64,000 nucleotides of DNA from Hippopus hippopus (taxonomy: Eukaryota > Mollusca > Bivalvia > Cardiida > Cardiidae), in the NCBI GenBank assembly GCA_946811185.2, contig OX328101.1:28628122-28692121 (forward strand), written 5' to 3'. A program made the translations under genes and the position numbers. Within the stretch, counting starts at the first letter, position 1. Every line of letters begins with the position of its first letter. The notes beneath the pieces are model-generated. The model did not search any database, was not told the origin of the DNA, and was given only the letters and a program-made list of their open reading frames with translations. Below, in pieces: positions 24,601 to 30,479 of this stretch.

Positions 24601-25155
24601 AGGCTGACCTGGGATGAGACTTTTCGCAGATGCATTAAGCCACCTTTTCACAGAGCACGGCTCATATGTATTCACCAACATTCATTGTGGACATTTCCTG
24701 CATAATTCCCAAAAGTCTGCCATGAAAAGTAAAATGGTGGGGGCTTATCAGGATTATGCACACTTTACTACAAGGCATGAAATCTTAGATTGACCAACAG
24801 TTAAATCAAATGCAGATGTCAAACTTAATGTGACTAATATAATGAAAAATGCCTTTGGTTACCAGCATTTACTTTTCGAAACAATTGTTTCAAAAGCCTG
24901 TCAACAAGATCTTTGAATAATAGAGGATACTGTTACTGAATGGTTAAAATAGCTTTAAAATTTCAACAAGATTTGATAAGCAAACGGGGGGGGGGGGGGT
25001 GGTTGGATGGCGAAAAATATTGAGTGCGAATAAGTATACTGTAGCAAACTGTTTAAGACCAGTTTGTGAGTAGATGTACTATTGAATGGAAAATTTACCA
25101 TTTTTGTCTCATACAAGACGAGCTTTTGTATGCTAGATATTAGCGGATGTTCCAT
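466..25155 (-). CDS. FIG4: FIG4/SAC3 polyphosphoinositide phosphatase, 18 exons, 3' end outside the window
   Basis: Fig4 is a Sac-family lipid phosphatase that removes the 5-phosphate of PI(3,5)P2 and works with PIKfyve and VAC14 on endolysosomal membranes (family knowledge). Read on the minus strand, coding exons are 25155-25099, 23589-23491, 22111-21988, 20963-20813, 19560-19510, 18793-18711, 18159-17962, 15928-15828, 15347-15185, 14080-13983, 11689-11556, 10780-10667, 8139-8004, 6344-6286, 5188-5022, 3703-3565, 3140-3082 and 607-466. All introns are GT-AG and every phase matches, giving 691 codons plus two bases. The start ATG is chosen because the protein then opens [17 protein letters not shown], like other Fig4 proteins. 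The catalytic CX5R motif CVDCLDR is at residues 481-487. Vertebrate Fig4 is about 907 residues, so the acidic C-terminal part lies left of base 1. Introns are full of F1, F3 and SINE copies. Confidence 0.96.
786..1334 (+). mobile_element. Two F1 palindromic MITEs, head to head
   Basis: 786-1012 is in plus orientation (TTTAACTCTTTACCA to GGTAAAGGTTTAA). 1066-1334 is inverted (TTAACCCTTTACTG to GGTAAAGAGTTAA) and carries a 42-base internal duplication (GTTTTCTACCACTCCAAGAA twice). Both keep the AAATGCTGGT/ACCAGCATTT core. In FIG4 intron 17. Confidence 0.85.
1781..2007 (-). mobile_element. F1 MITE, diverged
   Basis: ATAACTCTTTATCACACAAT start, core GCTAGTAACCAGCATTTTC, end GTTTGGTAACGAATTA. Right TIR degraded. 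Confidence 0.7.
2339..2567 (-). mobile_element. F1 MITE, full length
   Basis: TTAACACTTTACCACTCAAT to GTGGGAAAGGGTTAA with a perfect core palindrome at 2405-2452. A half copy in the other orientation (2249-2338) abuts its left end. Confidence 0.88.
2813..3040 (+). mobile_element. F1 MITE, full length
   Basis: TTAACTCTTTACCAAATGAC to ATGGTAAAGGGTTAA. The core reads AAATGCTGGTTCCCAGCATTTCC, slightly imperfect. Ends 42 bases before the start of FIG4 exon 17 on the + strand. Confidence 0.88.
3082..3140 (-). CDS. FIG4: FIG4 exon 17 (residues 625-645)
   Basis: A 59-base exon encoding [20 protein letters not shown], matching SYTYWWTP and LPLPYDE of human. Acceptor TTCACAG, donor GTAATA, phase 1 out. 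Confidence 0.9.
3213..3437 (-). mobile_element. F1 MITE, diverged
   Basis: TTAATTCTTCACCATACAAT start and GGTTACAGAGTTCAA end; core AAATGCTGATGACCTTCATTT has lost its symmetry. Lies between FIG4 exons 16 and 17. Confidence 0.75.
3565..3703 (-). CDS. FIG4: FIG4 exon 16 (residues 579-625)
   Basis: Encodes [20 protein letters not shown], then [11 protein letters not shown] and AVPRRR, equivalent to INLFLGVFHP and [12 protein letters not shown]. Acceptor CTCCAG, donor GTAATA, phase 2 out. Confidence 0.95.
3728..3958 (-). mobile_element. F1 MITE, full length, in FIG4 intron 15
   Basis: TTAATCCTTTGCCAAACAAT to CTGGTAGACAGTTAA, core partly decayed. It starts 25 bases from the exon 16 acceptor, so it lies within the branch-point/polypyrimidine neighbourhood. 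Confidence 0.8.
4484..4712 (+). mobile_element. F1 MITE, full length
   Basis: TTAACTCTTTACCAAACAAC to GTGATGAAGAGTTAA, 229 bases. Core AAATGCTGGTTACAAGCATTTT with one arm mutation. Confidence 0.87.
5022..5188 (-). CDS. FIG4: FIG4 exon 15 (residues 523-579)
   Basis: Encodes [20 protein letters not shown], then [15 protein letters not shown] and [13 protein letters not shown]. This is the most conserved stretch after the P-loop. Acceptor ATTCAG, donor GTAATA, phase 1 out. Confidence 0.97.
5379..5620 (-). mobile_element. SINE type C (reverse), diverged, FIG4 intron 14
   Basis: TGGTGTTTTATGCTGCTTTC, then TCTGAAGTGCCTTGCTCAAG and GACACTCCCACGG. A second partial tail of the same type precedes it at 5213-5345, so two copies lie in tandem. 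Confidence 0.6.
5626..5814 (-). mobile_element. F1 MITE, deleted
   Basis: Starts CAATCTTGTGTTTCAACGAC and retains GTGGGAAAAGGAGGAAATACTGG, but the right hairpin arm is missing (given here in shortened form). Ends near GGTAAGAAATTAA. Confidence 0.6.
6059..6237 (-). mobile_element. F3 TTAA MITE, FIG4 intron 14
   Basis: TTAACCCTTAACCTGCTCAA at left, GCTTAGCAGCCTACAGATTAA at right. The hairpin keeps only one arm (GATCAGACTGCC). It ends about 50 bases from exon 14's donor. Confidence 0.8.
6286..6344 (-). CDS. FIG4: FIG4 exon 14 (residues 504-523)
   Basis: A 59-base exon after TTTCAG encoding [19 protein letters not shown], like LYSLGLIDKPNLQFDTDAV in human. The donor must be GTAGGT after TTAAA, because the next possible GT would read through TAG. 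Phase 2 fits the next exon. Confidence 0.9.
6910..7365. repeat. Interspersed repeat with repeated 'GTCGCCTT.TACGACATGC' units
   Basis: Contains GATGATGATGATGAATAGCG, then GTCGCCTTTTACGACATGC (7079) and GTCGCCTTCTACGACATGCC (7328). The internal repeat and lack of homology to F1-F4 mark a separate family; orientation and exact ends are not clear. Confidence 0.55.
7543..7772 (+). mobile_element. F1 MITE, full length
   Basis: TTAACCCTTCATCAAATGAC to GTTTTGTAAAGGGTAA. Core changed to TTCTGGTAACCGGCATTTTC. A partial plus-orientation copy (7782-7970) follows directly, with an intact AAATGCTGGTTACCAGCATT core. Confidence 0.82.
8004..8139 (-). CDS. FIG4: FIG4 exon 13 (residues 458-503), catalytic P-loop
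   Basis: Encodes [20 protein letters not shown], then [13 protein letters not shown]481 and R487 form the CX5R phosphatase signature; [12 protein letters not shown] is unchanged from other active Sac phosphatases. Acceptor TTTTCAG, donor GTATGT, phase 0 out. Confidence 0.98.
8292..8520 (+). mobile_element. F1 MITE, full length, matched changes in both hairpin arms
   Basis: TTAACCCTTTACAAGATGAC to ATGATAAAGGGTTAA. Its core reads AAACGCTGGTCACCAGCGTTT instead of AAATGCTGGTTACCAGCATTT (both 20 bases or fewer per arm), i.e. the same change on both arms. Remnants of another F1 follow from TTAA at 8517, and a partial copy (8153-8288) precedes it. Confidence 0.88.
9188..10150. repeat. 'CTCACCTGAG' bivalve-type repeat with 166-bp internal tandem units
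   Basis: Begins ACAAGAGGACCATGATGGTC and CGCTCACCTGAG, ends with a GGACGGAC run and GCTCAGGTGAGC, so the termini are inverted. Inside, TATTTTGGTAAAGGGCCACT recurs at 9491, 9657 and 9823. It fills most of FIG4 intron 12. Confidence 0.8.
10353..10467 (-). pseudogene. Decayed tandem duplicate of FIG4 exon 12
   Basis: Read on the minus strand this aligns to exon 12 end to end: [13 protein letters not shown] and HSGLK are recognisable. It is 115 bases against 114, with one inserted base after the SGLK codons that shifts the frame. An in-frame TAA falls four codons after the acceptor. An AG acceptor (CACAG) and a GTAAAA donor remain at the homologous positions. Inclusion in the mRNA would truncate the protein, so it is a dead duplicate or a poison exon. 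Confidence 0.85.
10485..10560. repeat. Fragment of a 'GGGCCGCAATGGCC' repeat between the two exon-12 copies
   Basis: AACAAAAGGGCCGCAATGGC and GGCTGCTCATCTGAG resemble the start of the 9188 repeat family. It separates the intact and decayed exon copies. Confidence 0.5.
10667..10780 (-). CDS. FIG4: FIG4 exon 12 (residues 420-458), intact copy
   Basis: Acceptor TTCACAG; 114 bases encoding [20 protein letters not shown], then [19 protein letters not shown]. Donor GTAAGA, phase 2 in and out. Human Fig4 has VLDRLNVIAESVVKKTGFF here. A decayed second copy lies 199 bases downstream on the same strand. Confidence 0.92.
11040..11320. repeat. 'ACAAGAGCACC' interspersed repeat inside an F1 remnant
   Basis: CAAGAGCACCAAACGTGAG, GCGCATAACTCTGTCAAAAC and AATGGGTTCCCCTTTTGAG match a second copy at 17355-17600. 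Flanked at left by F1 sequence (CCCTGAGGAAAAAGGCTTTT). Confidence 0.65.
11556..11689 (-). CDS. FIG4: FIG4 exon 11 (residues 376-420)
   Basis: Opens [15 protein letters not shown] and continues [20 protein letters not shown], matching the LNQFLPPEHTIVYIPWDMA block of Fig4. Donor GTACAA, phase 2. Confidence 0.94.
11723..11943 (-). mobile_element. F1 MITE, diverged
   Basis: TTTAACTGTTTGCCAAACAA to GTTTGGGAAAGGGCTAA; hairpin core largely lost. About 35 bases upstream of FIG4 exon 11 in transcript order. Confidence 0.7.
12064..12291 (-). mobile_element. F1 MITE, full length
   Basis: TTAACCCTTTAACACACAAT to GTGTGGTAAAGGGCTAA with core AAATGCTGGTAACCAGCATCTT. Confidence 0.87.
12511..12682 (+). mobile_element. 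F1 MITE with internal deletion
   Basis: TTTAACTCTTTCCAAATAAC to TGTTGAGAGTTAAAAC. The right arm and part of the right half are deleted after AAATGCTAGTTAAAAC. Confidence 0.75.
12843..13071 (+). mobile_element. F1 MITE, full length, near consensus (229 bp)
   Basis: TTAACTCTTTACCAAACAAC to GTTGTAAAGGGTTAA. The central palindrome at 12958-13009 is perfect over about 24 bases per arm. Use it as the family reference. Two more decayed copies follow to 13400. Confidence 0.92.
13440..13965. repeat. Unclassified repeat with tandem ~110-bp units; 178-residue ORF is spurious
   Basis: AAGATCTAGTTTGGTG recurs at 13829 and 13939 with similar flanks (TTCTACCC.TGAC.GCAACCT). The ORF across 13282-13818 begins inside an F1 remnant, has no recognisable domain, and is not accepted as a gene. 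Confidence 0.5.
13983..14080 (-). CDS. FIG4: FIG4 exon 10 (residues 343-375)
   Basis: Encodes [20 protein letters not shown], then [12 protein letters not shown]. Acceptor TTTCAG, donor GTATTG, phase 1 in, phase 0 out. An F1 copy lies about 80 bases upstream. Confidence 0.95.
14159..14387 (+). mobile_element. F1 MITE, full length, near consensus
   Basis: TTAACTCTTTCCCAAACGAC to GTGTGGTAAAGGGTTAA, perfect central palindrome at 14274-14325. It starts 79 bases upstream of FIG4 exon 10. Confidence 0.92.
14954..15163 (+). mobile_element. F3-type TTAA MITE
   Basis: TTAACTCTTTACCTTCTGTA at left, GTAGTGAAAGAGTTGAAGG at right. Core AGATCAAGATCAGACTGCAC faces GCAGTCTGATCTCTGATCTA. It ends about 20 bases from the donor of FIG4 exon 9. 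Confidence 0.82.
15185..15347 (-). CDS. FIG4: FIG4 exon 9 (residues 289-343)
   Basis: Encodes [17 protein letters not shown], then [19 protein letters not shown]. The VANEVETEQ and RGSxPxYWSQ blocks are Sac-domain hallmarks. Acceptor TTTCAG, donor GTGAGT, phase 1. Confidence 0.96.
15381..15601 (-). mobile_element. F1 MITE, diverged
   Basis: AACCCTTTACCAAACAATTC to TTGTTGTCTTCC; core AATACTTGTATACAACATTT still partly symmetric. About 35 bases upstream of FIG4 exon 9. Confidence 0.75.
15828..15928 (-). CDS. FIG4: FIG4 exon 8 (residues 255-288)
   Basis: Encodes [19 protein letters not shown], then [14 protein letters not shown], the [15 protein letters not shown] signature of Sac phosphatases. 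Donor GTAAGC, phase 0. Confidence 0.95.
16002..16215 (-). mobile_element. F1 MITE
   Basis: TTAACCCTTTACCAAACAAT to ATGTGGTAAAGATTTAA, core AAATGCTTGTAACCAACATTTT. Confidence 0.85.
16571..17190. mobile_element. Two F1 MITEs in opposite orientation
   Basis: 16571-16799 is minus (GACCCTTTACTGGACAATCC to TTTGGTAAAGAGTCAA). 16978-17190 is plus (TTAAGCACATTACCACACTA to GGGTAAAGGGTTCAA). Both hairpins are decayed. Confidence 0.75.
17282..17860 (-). mobile_element. F1 MITE split by an 'ACAAGAGCAYC' repeat
   Basis: F1 sequence starts at TTAACCCTTTAGCACACAAT and resumes at about 17640 (AAATGCTAGTCACCTGCATT) through GTTTGGTAAAGAGTTAA. The insert at about 17357-17635 matches the 11040-11320 repeat. Confidence 0.7.
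17962..18159 (-). CDS. FIG4: FIG4 exon 7 (residues 189-255), tandem acceptor
   Basis: Encodes a variable linker and then [14 protein letters not shown] and [15 protein letters not shown] of the catalytic lobe. The acceptor reads TAGCAG, a NAGNAG tandem: use of either AG keeps frame and adds or drops one alanine. Donor GTATCC, phase 1. Confidence 0.94.
18460..18700 (-). mobile_element. F2 palindrome element
   Basis: GATGCATCTGCAAAAAGTAT, CAGCCTGTGCAGGACGACAT, ATAATGTGATGACTTG and TTTTGCCAGAGCAT follow the F2 order. The GC hairpin is shortened. Confidence 0.78.
18711..18793 (-). CDS. FIG4: FIG4 exon 6 (residues 161-189)
   Basis: Encodes [16 protein letters not shown], then [11 protein letters not shown]. 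Acceptor TTTCAG, donor GTAAAA; enters phase 2, leaves phase 1. Confidence 0.93.
18885..19142 (-). mobile_element. SINE type B/C-like (reverse) in FIG4 intron 5
   Basis: Tail GTTTAACGCCTTTTGAAGAG, head on the right with GCTAACCACTGAGCTACCCG, the reverse of a tRNA A-box region. Sits about 90 bases upstream of exon 6's acceptor in transcript order. Confidence 0.65.
19510..19560 (-). CDS. FIG4: FIG4 exon 5 (residues 144-161)
   Basis: A 51-base exon encoding [17 protein letters not shown], matching the conserved [18 protein letters not shown] block of Fig4. Acceptor TTTCAG, donor GTATAT, phase 2 on both sides. Confidence 0.94.
19707..20595. mobile_element. Three F1 copies in FIG4 intron 4
   Basis: 19707-19937 plus (TTTACCAGAAGACAAAATTT to GATAAAGGGTTAA). 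20197-20370 plus, missing half. 20367-20595 minus (AAACCCTGTACCCCAAAATT to CTGGTAAAACATTAA). The last shares its TTAA with the F3 element that follows. Confidence 0.78.
20592..20804 (+). mobile_element. F3 TTAA MITE 8 bases from the exon 4 splice donor
   Basis: TTAACTCTTTCATTACTGAA to GGAAAGCATTAA; the hairpin CAGACTGCACATCCTGTGCAG is perfect in its core. Its right TTAA (20801-20804) lies just inside intron 4 of FIG4 (donor at 20811-20812). Confidence 0.85.
20813..20963 (-). CDS. FIG4: FIG4 exon 4 (residues 94-144)
   Basis: Encodes the Sac-domain core [19 protein letters not shown], then [18 protein letters not shown] and HPEEHR. Donor GTATCA at 20812-20807, phase 2. An F3 element (20592-20804) starts 8 bases inside the following intron. 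Confidence 0.96.
21155..21374 (+). mobile_element. F1 MITE, diverged
   Basis: TTAACCATTAATCGCACAAC to GTGTGGTAAAGGGTTAGG. A fragment in the other orientation (21040-21150) precedes it. A reverse SINE-B tail follows (21440-21560). Confidence 0.75.
21988..22111 (-). CDS. FIG4: FIG4 exon 3 (residues 53-94)
   Basis: Acceptor TTTCAG, then [20 protein letters not shown] and on to SAYGIAG. Donor GTGAGT; ends in phase 1. An F1 element starts about 60 bases upstream of its acceptor. Confidence 0.95.
22174..22408 (-). mobile_element. F1 MITE, full length
   Basis: TTAACTCTTTACCACACAAC to ATGGTAAAGAGTTAA with core AAATGCTGGTAACCAGCATTTT. It starts 63 bases upstream of FIG4 exon 3. Confidence 0.88.
22807..22983 (-). 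mobile_element. F3 TTAA MITE
   Basis: TTAACCAGCTAAATACTTGA to CAGCCTAAGGGTTAA; hairpin with one arm (AGATTGCACGTTGCATG). Another F3 hairpin fragment lies at 22460-22530. Confidence 0.8.
22991..23114. repeat. 62-bp direct tandem duplication
   Basis: ATCTTAAACTGTTTTCCAAT begins both units, at 22991 and 23053. The two units differ only at about one position (CTCCTTTG/CTCCCTTG), so the duplication is recent. Confidence 0.9.
23491..23589 (-). CDS. FIG4: FIG4 exon 2 (residues 20-52)
   Basis: Acceptor TAG, 33 codons opening RFYIVGSNP and containing [10 protein letters not shown], a signature of the Sac N-terminal lobe. Donor GTAAGG, phase 0. Confidence 0.95.
23695..24663 (-). mobile_element. F2 palindrome element split by a 700-bp TIR element
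   Basis: GAGCCATGCTCTGGCAAAAG at 23695, resumes at 24432 and ends TTCACAGAGCACGGCTCA. Its hairpin is perfect at the core: GGTCAGCCTGCGC at 24583 faces GCGCAGGCTGACC. Confidence 0.88.
23732..24431. mobile_element. 700-bp non-autonomous TIR element (hAT-like?) nested in F2
   Basis: Ends AGGGTTTTCC and GGAAAACCCT are inverted. GTATCTCC flanks it at 23724-23731 and 24432-24439. If the termini are CAGGG/CCCTG instead, the duplication is 6 bp. An 8-bp duplication would fit hAT. GGGGGTCA motifs recur inside; no transposase ORF. Confidence 0.82.
24986..24999. repeat. Poly-G run (14 G) in FIG4 intron 1
   Basis: Uninterrupted G run on the plus strand (C run in the FIG4 transcript), 100 bases below exon 1. 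Confidence 0.9.
25099..25155 (-). CDS. FIG4: FIG4 exon 1 (residues 1-19, start codon)
   Basis: Begins at ATG (25155-25153) and encodes [19 protein letters not shown], then donor GT at 25098-25097, phase 0. The conserved IQKLVLYET stretch fixes the start and frame. The 5' untranslated region and promoter upstream cannot be located by eye; an inverted-repeat element begins within about 150 bases. Confidence 0.93.
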
Positions 25156-25294
25156 TGTAAGCCGATTTTTGACAGATTCCAGGAAGTAAATAGGGGAGTT
25201 CTGCTGGTAACCTCTTTGGTCTTAGCCAAGAGAATTTACTCATCAAAAACGGGTACCATAAGGGCAAAGTGTATTCCCCGGCCCCAATCGAAAA

Positions 25295-25600
25295 AAAAAA
25301 AGTGGTAGGCTTAAAATACGCAATGGAAATTTTTTCACGAAATGGACGAAATGGAAATCGTTTCCACGAAATGGAAATCGCCTCTGACTTAATTTGATAC
25401 CTGCTAAAATTTGGATCAAAATTGTCACATGACAATATCATTTCAATAATTTTTCAAAGAATACTGCATGACTTATGCACTTTTTCATAATAATTTAGCC
25501 ATTCAGTGTTCTTTTTATCCTTAAGTCGAAATTTTCGGTAATCAAAAATGGTGGGCGAAATGGAAATTTTTCACGAAATGGAAAATGTCTCTGGATGAAT
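25295..25600 (+). mobile_element. Left arm of a long inverted repeat ('CGAAATGGAAATCG' units) near FIG4 exon 1
   Basis: GGCTTAAAATACGCAATGG, ACGAAATGGACGAAATGG, CGTTTCCACGAAATGG then GCCTCTGACTT and TTTGATACCTGC are mirrored by 29985-30262. It starts about 140 bases upstream of the FIG4 start codon. Confidence 0.85.
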
Positions 25601-25619
25601 TTGATAGTAATTCTGTACA

Positions 25620-28200
25620 AACTACTTCAAGATATTTAAGCTGCTCAATGGGTTCCTTTGCCCGACCCTGGTGGTCCCAGAAGAATGGCATTAATTCCTG
25701 GCACTCCTAAGCTATCAGATTCTTTTAGGGCTTGCTTTAAAACGGGTGCCATTGTGAGGACCTTCCGCAAATTTGTAATTATCACAGGTTGTTTACTCTT
25801 CTATGTAGAGCCGGAGACATTGTACGATTGACCGGTTCCGTCAGTTTCCCGTTTCAATGTTGACACTGGTACTCGGGCATATATGTCAACTGCATATCAT
25901 CCTTGTACGGAAGAGTAAAATTAAATCACGAGCAAAACTTATGTCTGTATAGAACAATACCAATGCAAAATAATTTCAGTCCGTTTTTTTCTGATCAAGG
26001 CTGTCGTCGGCAGTCCGCCCATGGCCGGACCACTGTTTCGACCGCTTACAGTAGATCTAGATCTATGTAACTTAGCAAGTATTTATTGAAAAAAAATCTA
26101 GTCTATTTATTTGAGTTTCACTAGCACAACTGGTCTTAAAACGCGTCAGAATCGCTGTAAATTTGAATTTTTTTCGGAGGTAGGTCCCCCGAATCCACCT
26201 TGAGACAGGGTTAATAAACCACTCTCCACCTCCAAAACAAAGGGTAACCCTAACGTTATACTTGTGATTGTTTCTCCGCTAAGGGCTAGAGCGTAGAGCG
26301 CTCCAGACAAAGCCAAAACAAAATAAAAACAGAGCTACCCTCCAAATCGAAGGTAGGCCTCCTGTCGTAACCAGCCAACTACATGTAAAAAGAAAATCAA
26401 ATTTTAATCTATCTAGATCTACAGCAAAACTGCAAATAAAGATAGTGGGCAATAGACCTAGGGGAAGAAATAGACGTTTTAATTGATCAAAATTGGACTA
26501 GAATACAGGAAACGAGAGAAATTAAAGCTCCTAAGCATCATTATGAAGCGATCTCGGGTCTGGAAACGGTCAGTCAGATTTCATTGTGATTTTATGGTCA
26601 AAGGGAAAAAACTCGTACAAGCTGTTTATTCATTAGTAATGAAGAGTACTCTCCCTTATTGTTACCCCCCCCACTCGGAATAGTCTTTTTTCCAACTATT
26701 ACAGTCACACCGAAACTTTAAGAACCGGTGCAACGTTAATTTATACCCATACGGTATATCGAAAAACCTGGACCCTCTGTTAACCCTTATCCTGCTAAAT
26801 AATTAAAATGAAACTTTCAAGCCGATTTTAAAAACCCAATCTTTGCAATTTCAAAGGAGTTTTCTTTTGGAAAAATGTTCTGATTGGACGGTGTAGATTC
26901 AAGATCAGACTGCACGTTCATAAGTACACCTAAGTTTAGTCTGTGCTGATTCTTAAAGTTATTGTTTGCACGCTGGTATTTTTCTGTCAAAGGCAGGATG
27001 CTGTTGCATTATTTTAAAACAATTTATTGTCTAAGGCATTAAGTGTTCAAATTAATAGAGAGCGACCTCCCATCTTATAGCCCCCTTCCACTCAAAAAAA
27101 AGGAGGGATCTAAACTGAAATCAACATCAATAATATCGGGAAAAAACATAGCTTTCATCTCCATTTATTAGCTTGGAAGATTCAGGCATGCTCTCACTTT
27201 CTGTCCCCTATTCCTTACGGTCAATGATCAAAGAAATGACTGGAATTTGACAATTCAGCCCATATTAACGATATTTGTTAATAACCTCGAAAACCTAATT
27301 GAACGAAAACGTCGTTGGTTTATAAGTTTAAATTGTAACATAAGAAAGCTTATTATCGTATACATTCACCAGTTGATAAATTTCATTATAAAAATTACAT
27401 TTATATTCTACGTGAGCTCTTACTTTGATAACTGTTACTTCCAAGTTTAAATTTTGGCGGTCGCCCTGTTTACAAATGTGACGAAATACAAGGGAGACTA
27501 CCACCTGTTTACAAAATATTAAGGCCCTACCAAGTTTGGTACACAATTGGTTTTCTTTCTTCTGTCTACTGTCATGATATTTTCAGAAGTAGCAGTATCT
27601 ACAATCCTGTCTTAAACTTTACCGGAAATAATGACAGCTCTACGATCATTTTTTCATATATAGACCGTCTTCACAAACTGCAATGATGTTTATTCGTCTT
27701 TGGTCTTATGCTGTCCTCAAATATAAGGGACGTAACTCTGCCACTAAGAAAGTAATGTCGTATGTACGAGTTTTCTCCCTTCGACCATAAAATTATTCCT
27801 AATTTAAGCCGGTTTCCGGTTCGTGCCACACAGATCTTCCCATTGACGAAAATCAGTGTAAACAGAGTGGAAAGAAAGTGAAAGTGTTCATGAAATACAG
27901 GAACTTCTAAAAGTCGCACAAATTATTAGATAAATAATGAATGAACGGGATGTTTTACCCCACCATAAGCTGCCTTAGTTTTAGGAAGAATCTTGTTCGT
28001 TTTTTCTCCTATGCCGTTTTCCTGGCAAAATGGAACTGGTGGATCAAATTGATAAAGGTTTAAAGTTGAAAAAATAAATAAATAAATAAATAAATAATTA
28101 TAATAACAATATGCAGATCTGTTATATTCTCTGTAAATTTTTAAAAGAATAATATACGAACTTGTCATATTTGTGTTCACACCCTTTGTGGAATTACATG
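25620..28200. other. FIG4/AprA-like intergenic stretch between inverted arms
   Basis: I see no gene. One F3 copy lies at 26780-26940 (TTAACCCTTATCCTGC, GATCAGACTGCACG) and an AAAT microsatellite at 28073-28096. Small ORFs (up to about 84 residues) have no recognisable domain. Confidence 0.6.
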
Positions 28201-28225
28201 TATGCTACGAAATCGTTAAATGGAA

Positions 28226-29260
28226 TTCGCTTAACACAATCCCGAGTTTTCACGACCCTGTAAAAGACTTTTGTGAACAATATGGTAAGTGTCGAACATG
28301 TTAAGGATTTGGAAACAAAGCGGCAACATTTGGTGAATTGGATTAAGTGGAGACGGTCAACATTGTATAATCTTCACACCTATATTAACTACCCTGGGTA
28401 ATTAGAACGTCAATTTACACTGTTTCTTTTAATAATCTTTAAATAGTCAAGGACGGCCGCCAGTATTTAATGCACAGTTTGTTTTCTCCTTATCCCACAA
28501 TGTTTTCAACCTTTCCACAAACAAATTTCAATATTTGAGTTAAACTCACAATTCCGATTGTGAGAAAGACTTTTGAAAACATTATCGGAAAAGAAGAAAA
28601 CGCTGGTAACCAGCAATTGGTCCCGTTTCCCATATTGATTTCTGCCTTTCAAATTTCAATAATATATTAACATTGACTTTGTCGTATGCAATTGCTTTCA
28701 ATTTGGAAAAGTCTAACATTTTGTCGTTCAGTAAAGAGTTTTATCTGGGTGTGTTCATTGTTCTGTTAATAATTCCTTGATAAACTAAGTAAAAGGCTTT
28801 TAAAAACATTGTTGAAGAAAAAGAAAATAACAAGTAATTTCTCCTTTCCCACAATGTTTTCTACCTTTCCACAAACAAATTTCATTGTTAGAGAAATATT
28901 TATTTTGTCGTCTGCAACAGCTTTCAACTTAGAAAAGTTTTGTTGTTTGGTAAAGATTTTTACCTGCGTGTGTTCATTGATTTGTTAAATTTTCCTTCAT
29001 GTACTATGGAATTAATCAATATGTGAGTAATTTTCATAATCCCAAGTTTTTACGACCCCAAAAGAAAAAGGCTTTTGAAAATATTGAGGAAGAAGGAGAA
29101 AATTCTGGTTACCAAAATTTCTCTAGTTTTCCTTTTCAAAATGTTTTCTACCTTTCCTCAAACAAATTTCAATATTAGAGTAACAATTAGTTTGTCGTTT
29201 GCAACAACTTTCATTTTGGAAAAGTCTTAAATTTTGTCGTTTGGTAAAGAGTTCAGAGTT
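28226..29260 (-). mobile_element. Cluster of four diverged F1 copies
   Basis: F1 left segments (CCCGAGTTTT.ACGACCC) at 28240, 28545 and 29040, hairpin remnants at 28595 (AAACGCTGGTAACCAGC) and 29095, and right ends (GTTTGGTAAAGAGTT) at 28950 and 29240. Older than the copies in FIG4 introns. Confidence 0.7.
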
Positions 29261-29570
29261 TTAACAAGTTTTATCTGCGTATAATCATTAAAACTTATTG
29301 CCATTAAGGCCATTTTGTAAAAATTGTATTATAATAGACTGAATGAAAAATGTGTGCGGAAAAGGAAAAAAAAAAAAAAAACAAATATGGGGCACGGTCG
29401 AGAGCGCCTCCACGTGGTGTGGCATGGATTGCAATTTCAAATTATGGAAAATTATCGAGCAACGAATATTATTTTCTATTATTTGAACATTTAACTAAAC
29501 GCTCTCGATACAGAACGTCGTAATTTACTCAATACATGAATCCTTTTTAGCCTAATTTCAACAGGGCTAA

Positions 29571-30262
29571 CCTCTGATTCAAGTCAATAATTTCCATTTC
29601 GTCAAACTATTTCCATTTCGTAGCCAAATTTCAATTGGATAAAAGACAACTTTGATACTGAAATATGAACATTGAGCGGAAAATTGCATATGTCGTGTAG
29701 TTTTCTCTAAAAAGATATTGAAATGATATTGTTAAAAGATTATTTTGACCTCAAGTAAGTATGAAATTCGAGACGTGACGATTTCCAATTCGTCAGGGAT
29801 CTATCTGAAATATGATCCCTGATTTCGTCGATCGATTTCCATTTCGTCTATTTCGTATCAAAATTTCCATCGAGTACGAACAAAAAAAAAATGACCAAAT
29901 ACTAAAAGTTTGTGTTATATTCTTTTGAAATTTATTGAAAATATAGAATCTACCCATTTTCATTTTTTTTTTTTTTTTAAGTTCAATTTATTTTCAATTT
30001 CATTAAACACTTCCATTTCGCCCGCCAATTTTCATTACCAAAATTTCCAACTAAAGGCTAAAAAGAACATTGAAAGGCTAAATTATGGGGAAAAAGTGCA
30101 TAAATCATGCAATATTCATTAAAAACATATTGAAATGATATCATCACATGATTAATGTGATCCCATATCAAGTAGGTATCAATGTAAGTCAGAGACGATT
30201 TCCATTTCGTGAAAACGATTTCCATTTCGTCCATTTCGTAAAAAAATTGCGTATTTTAGGCC
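29571..30262 (-). mobile_element. Right arm(s) of the inverted repeat
   Basis: 30175-30262 and 29985-30120 are the reverse complement of 25295-25600 in the same order (GTCAGAGACGATTTCCATTT, GCGTATTTTAGGCCTACC). Two further units in the same direction lie at 29571-29690 and 29745-29880, so the right side is amplified. Confidence 0.82.
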
Positions 30263-30479
30263 TACCCAAAAAATAGGTGTTATTTCCCGGCCCCCAACGG
30301 CCCCCCTATTTAAATTTTTCATTTATTATTTCATTCTGCTGGAATTGGTTTCATATTAAAGCCTATATATCACCCTTTCATATAATATAAGGTACAATAT
30401 GATATCAAAACACTTTTTGAAATATTGTCGATCAAAAATAGGTAAGGTTTTCGTATAAAATTTTCTTCCAGGTATTTCA

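Noticed and set aside
25133..25441. ORF overlapping the FIG4 start on the minus strand as an upstream exon
   Set aside because: It runs through the inverted-repeat arm and its frame does not read into exon 1.
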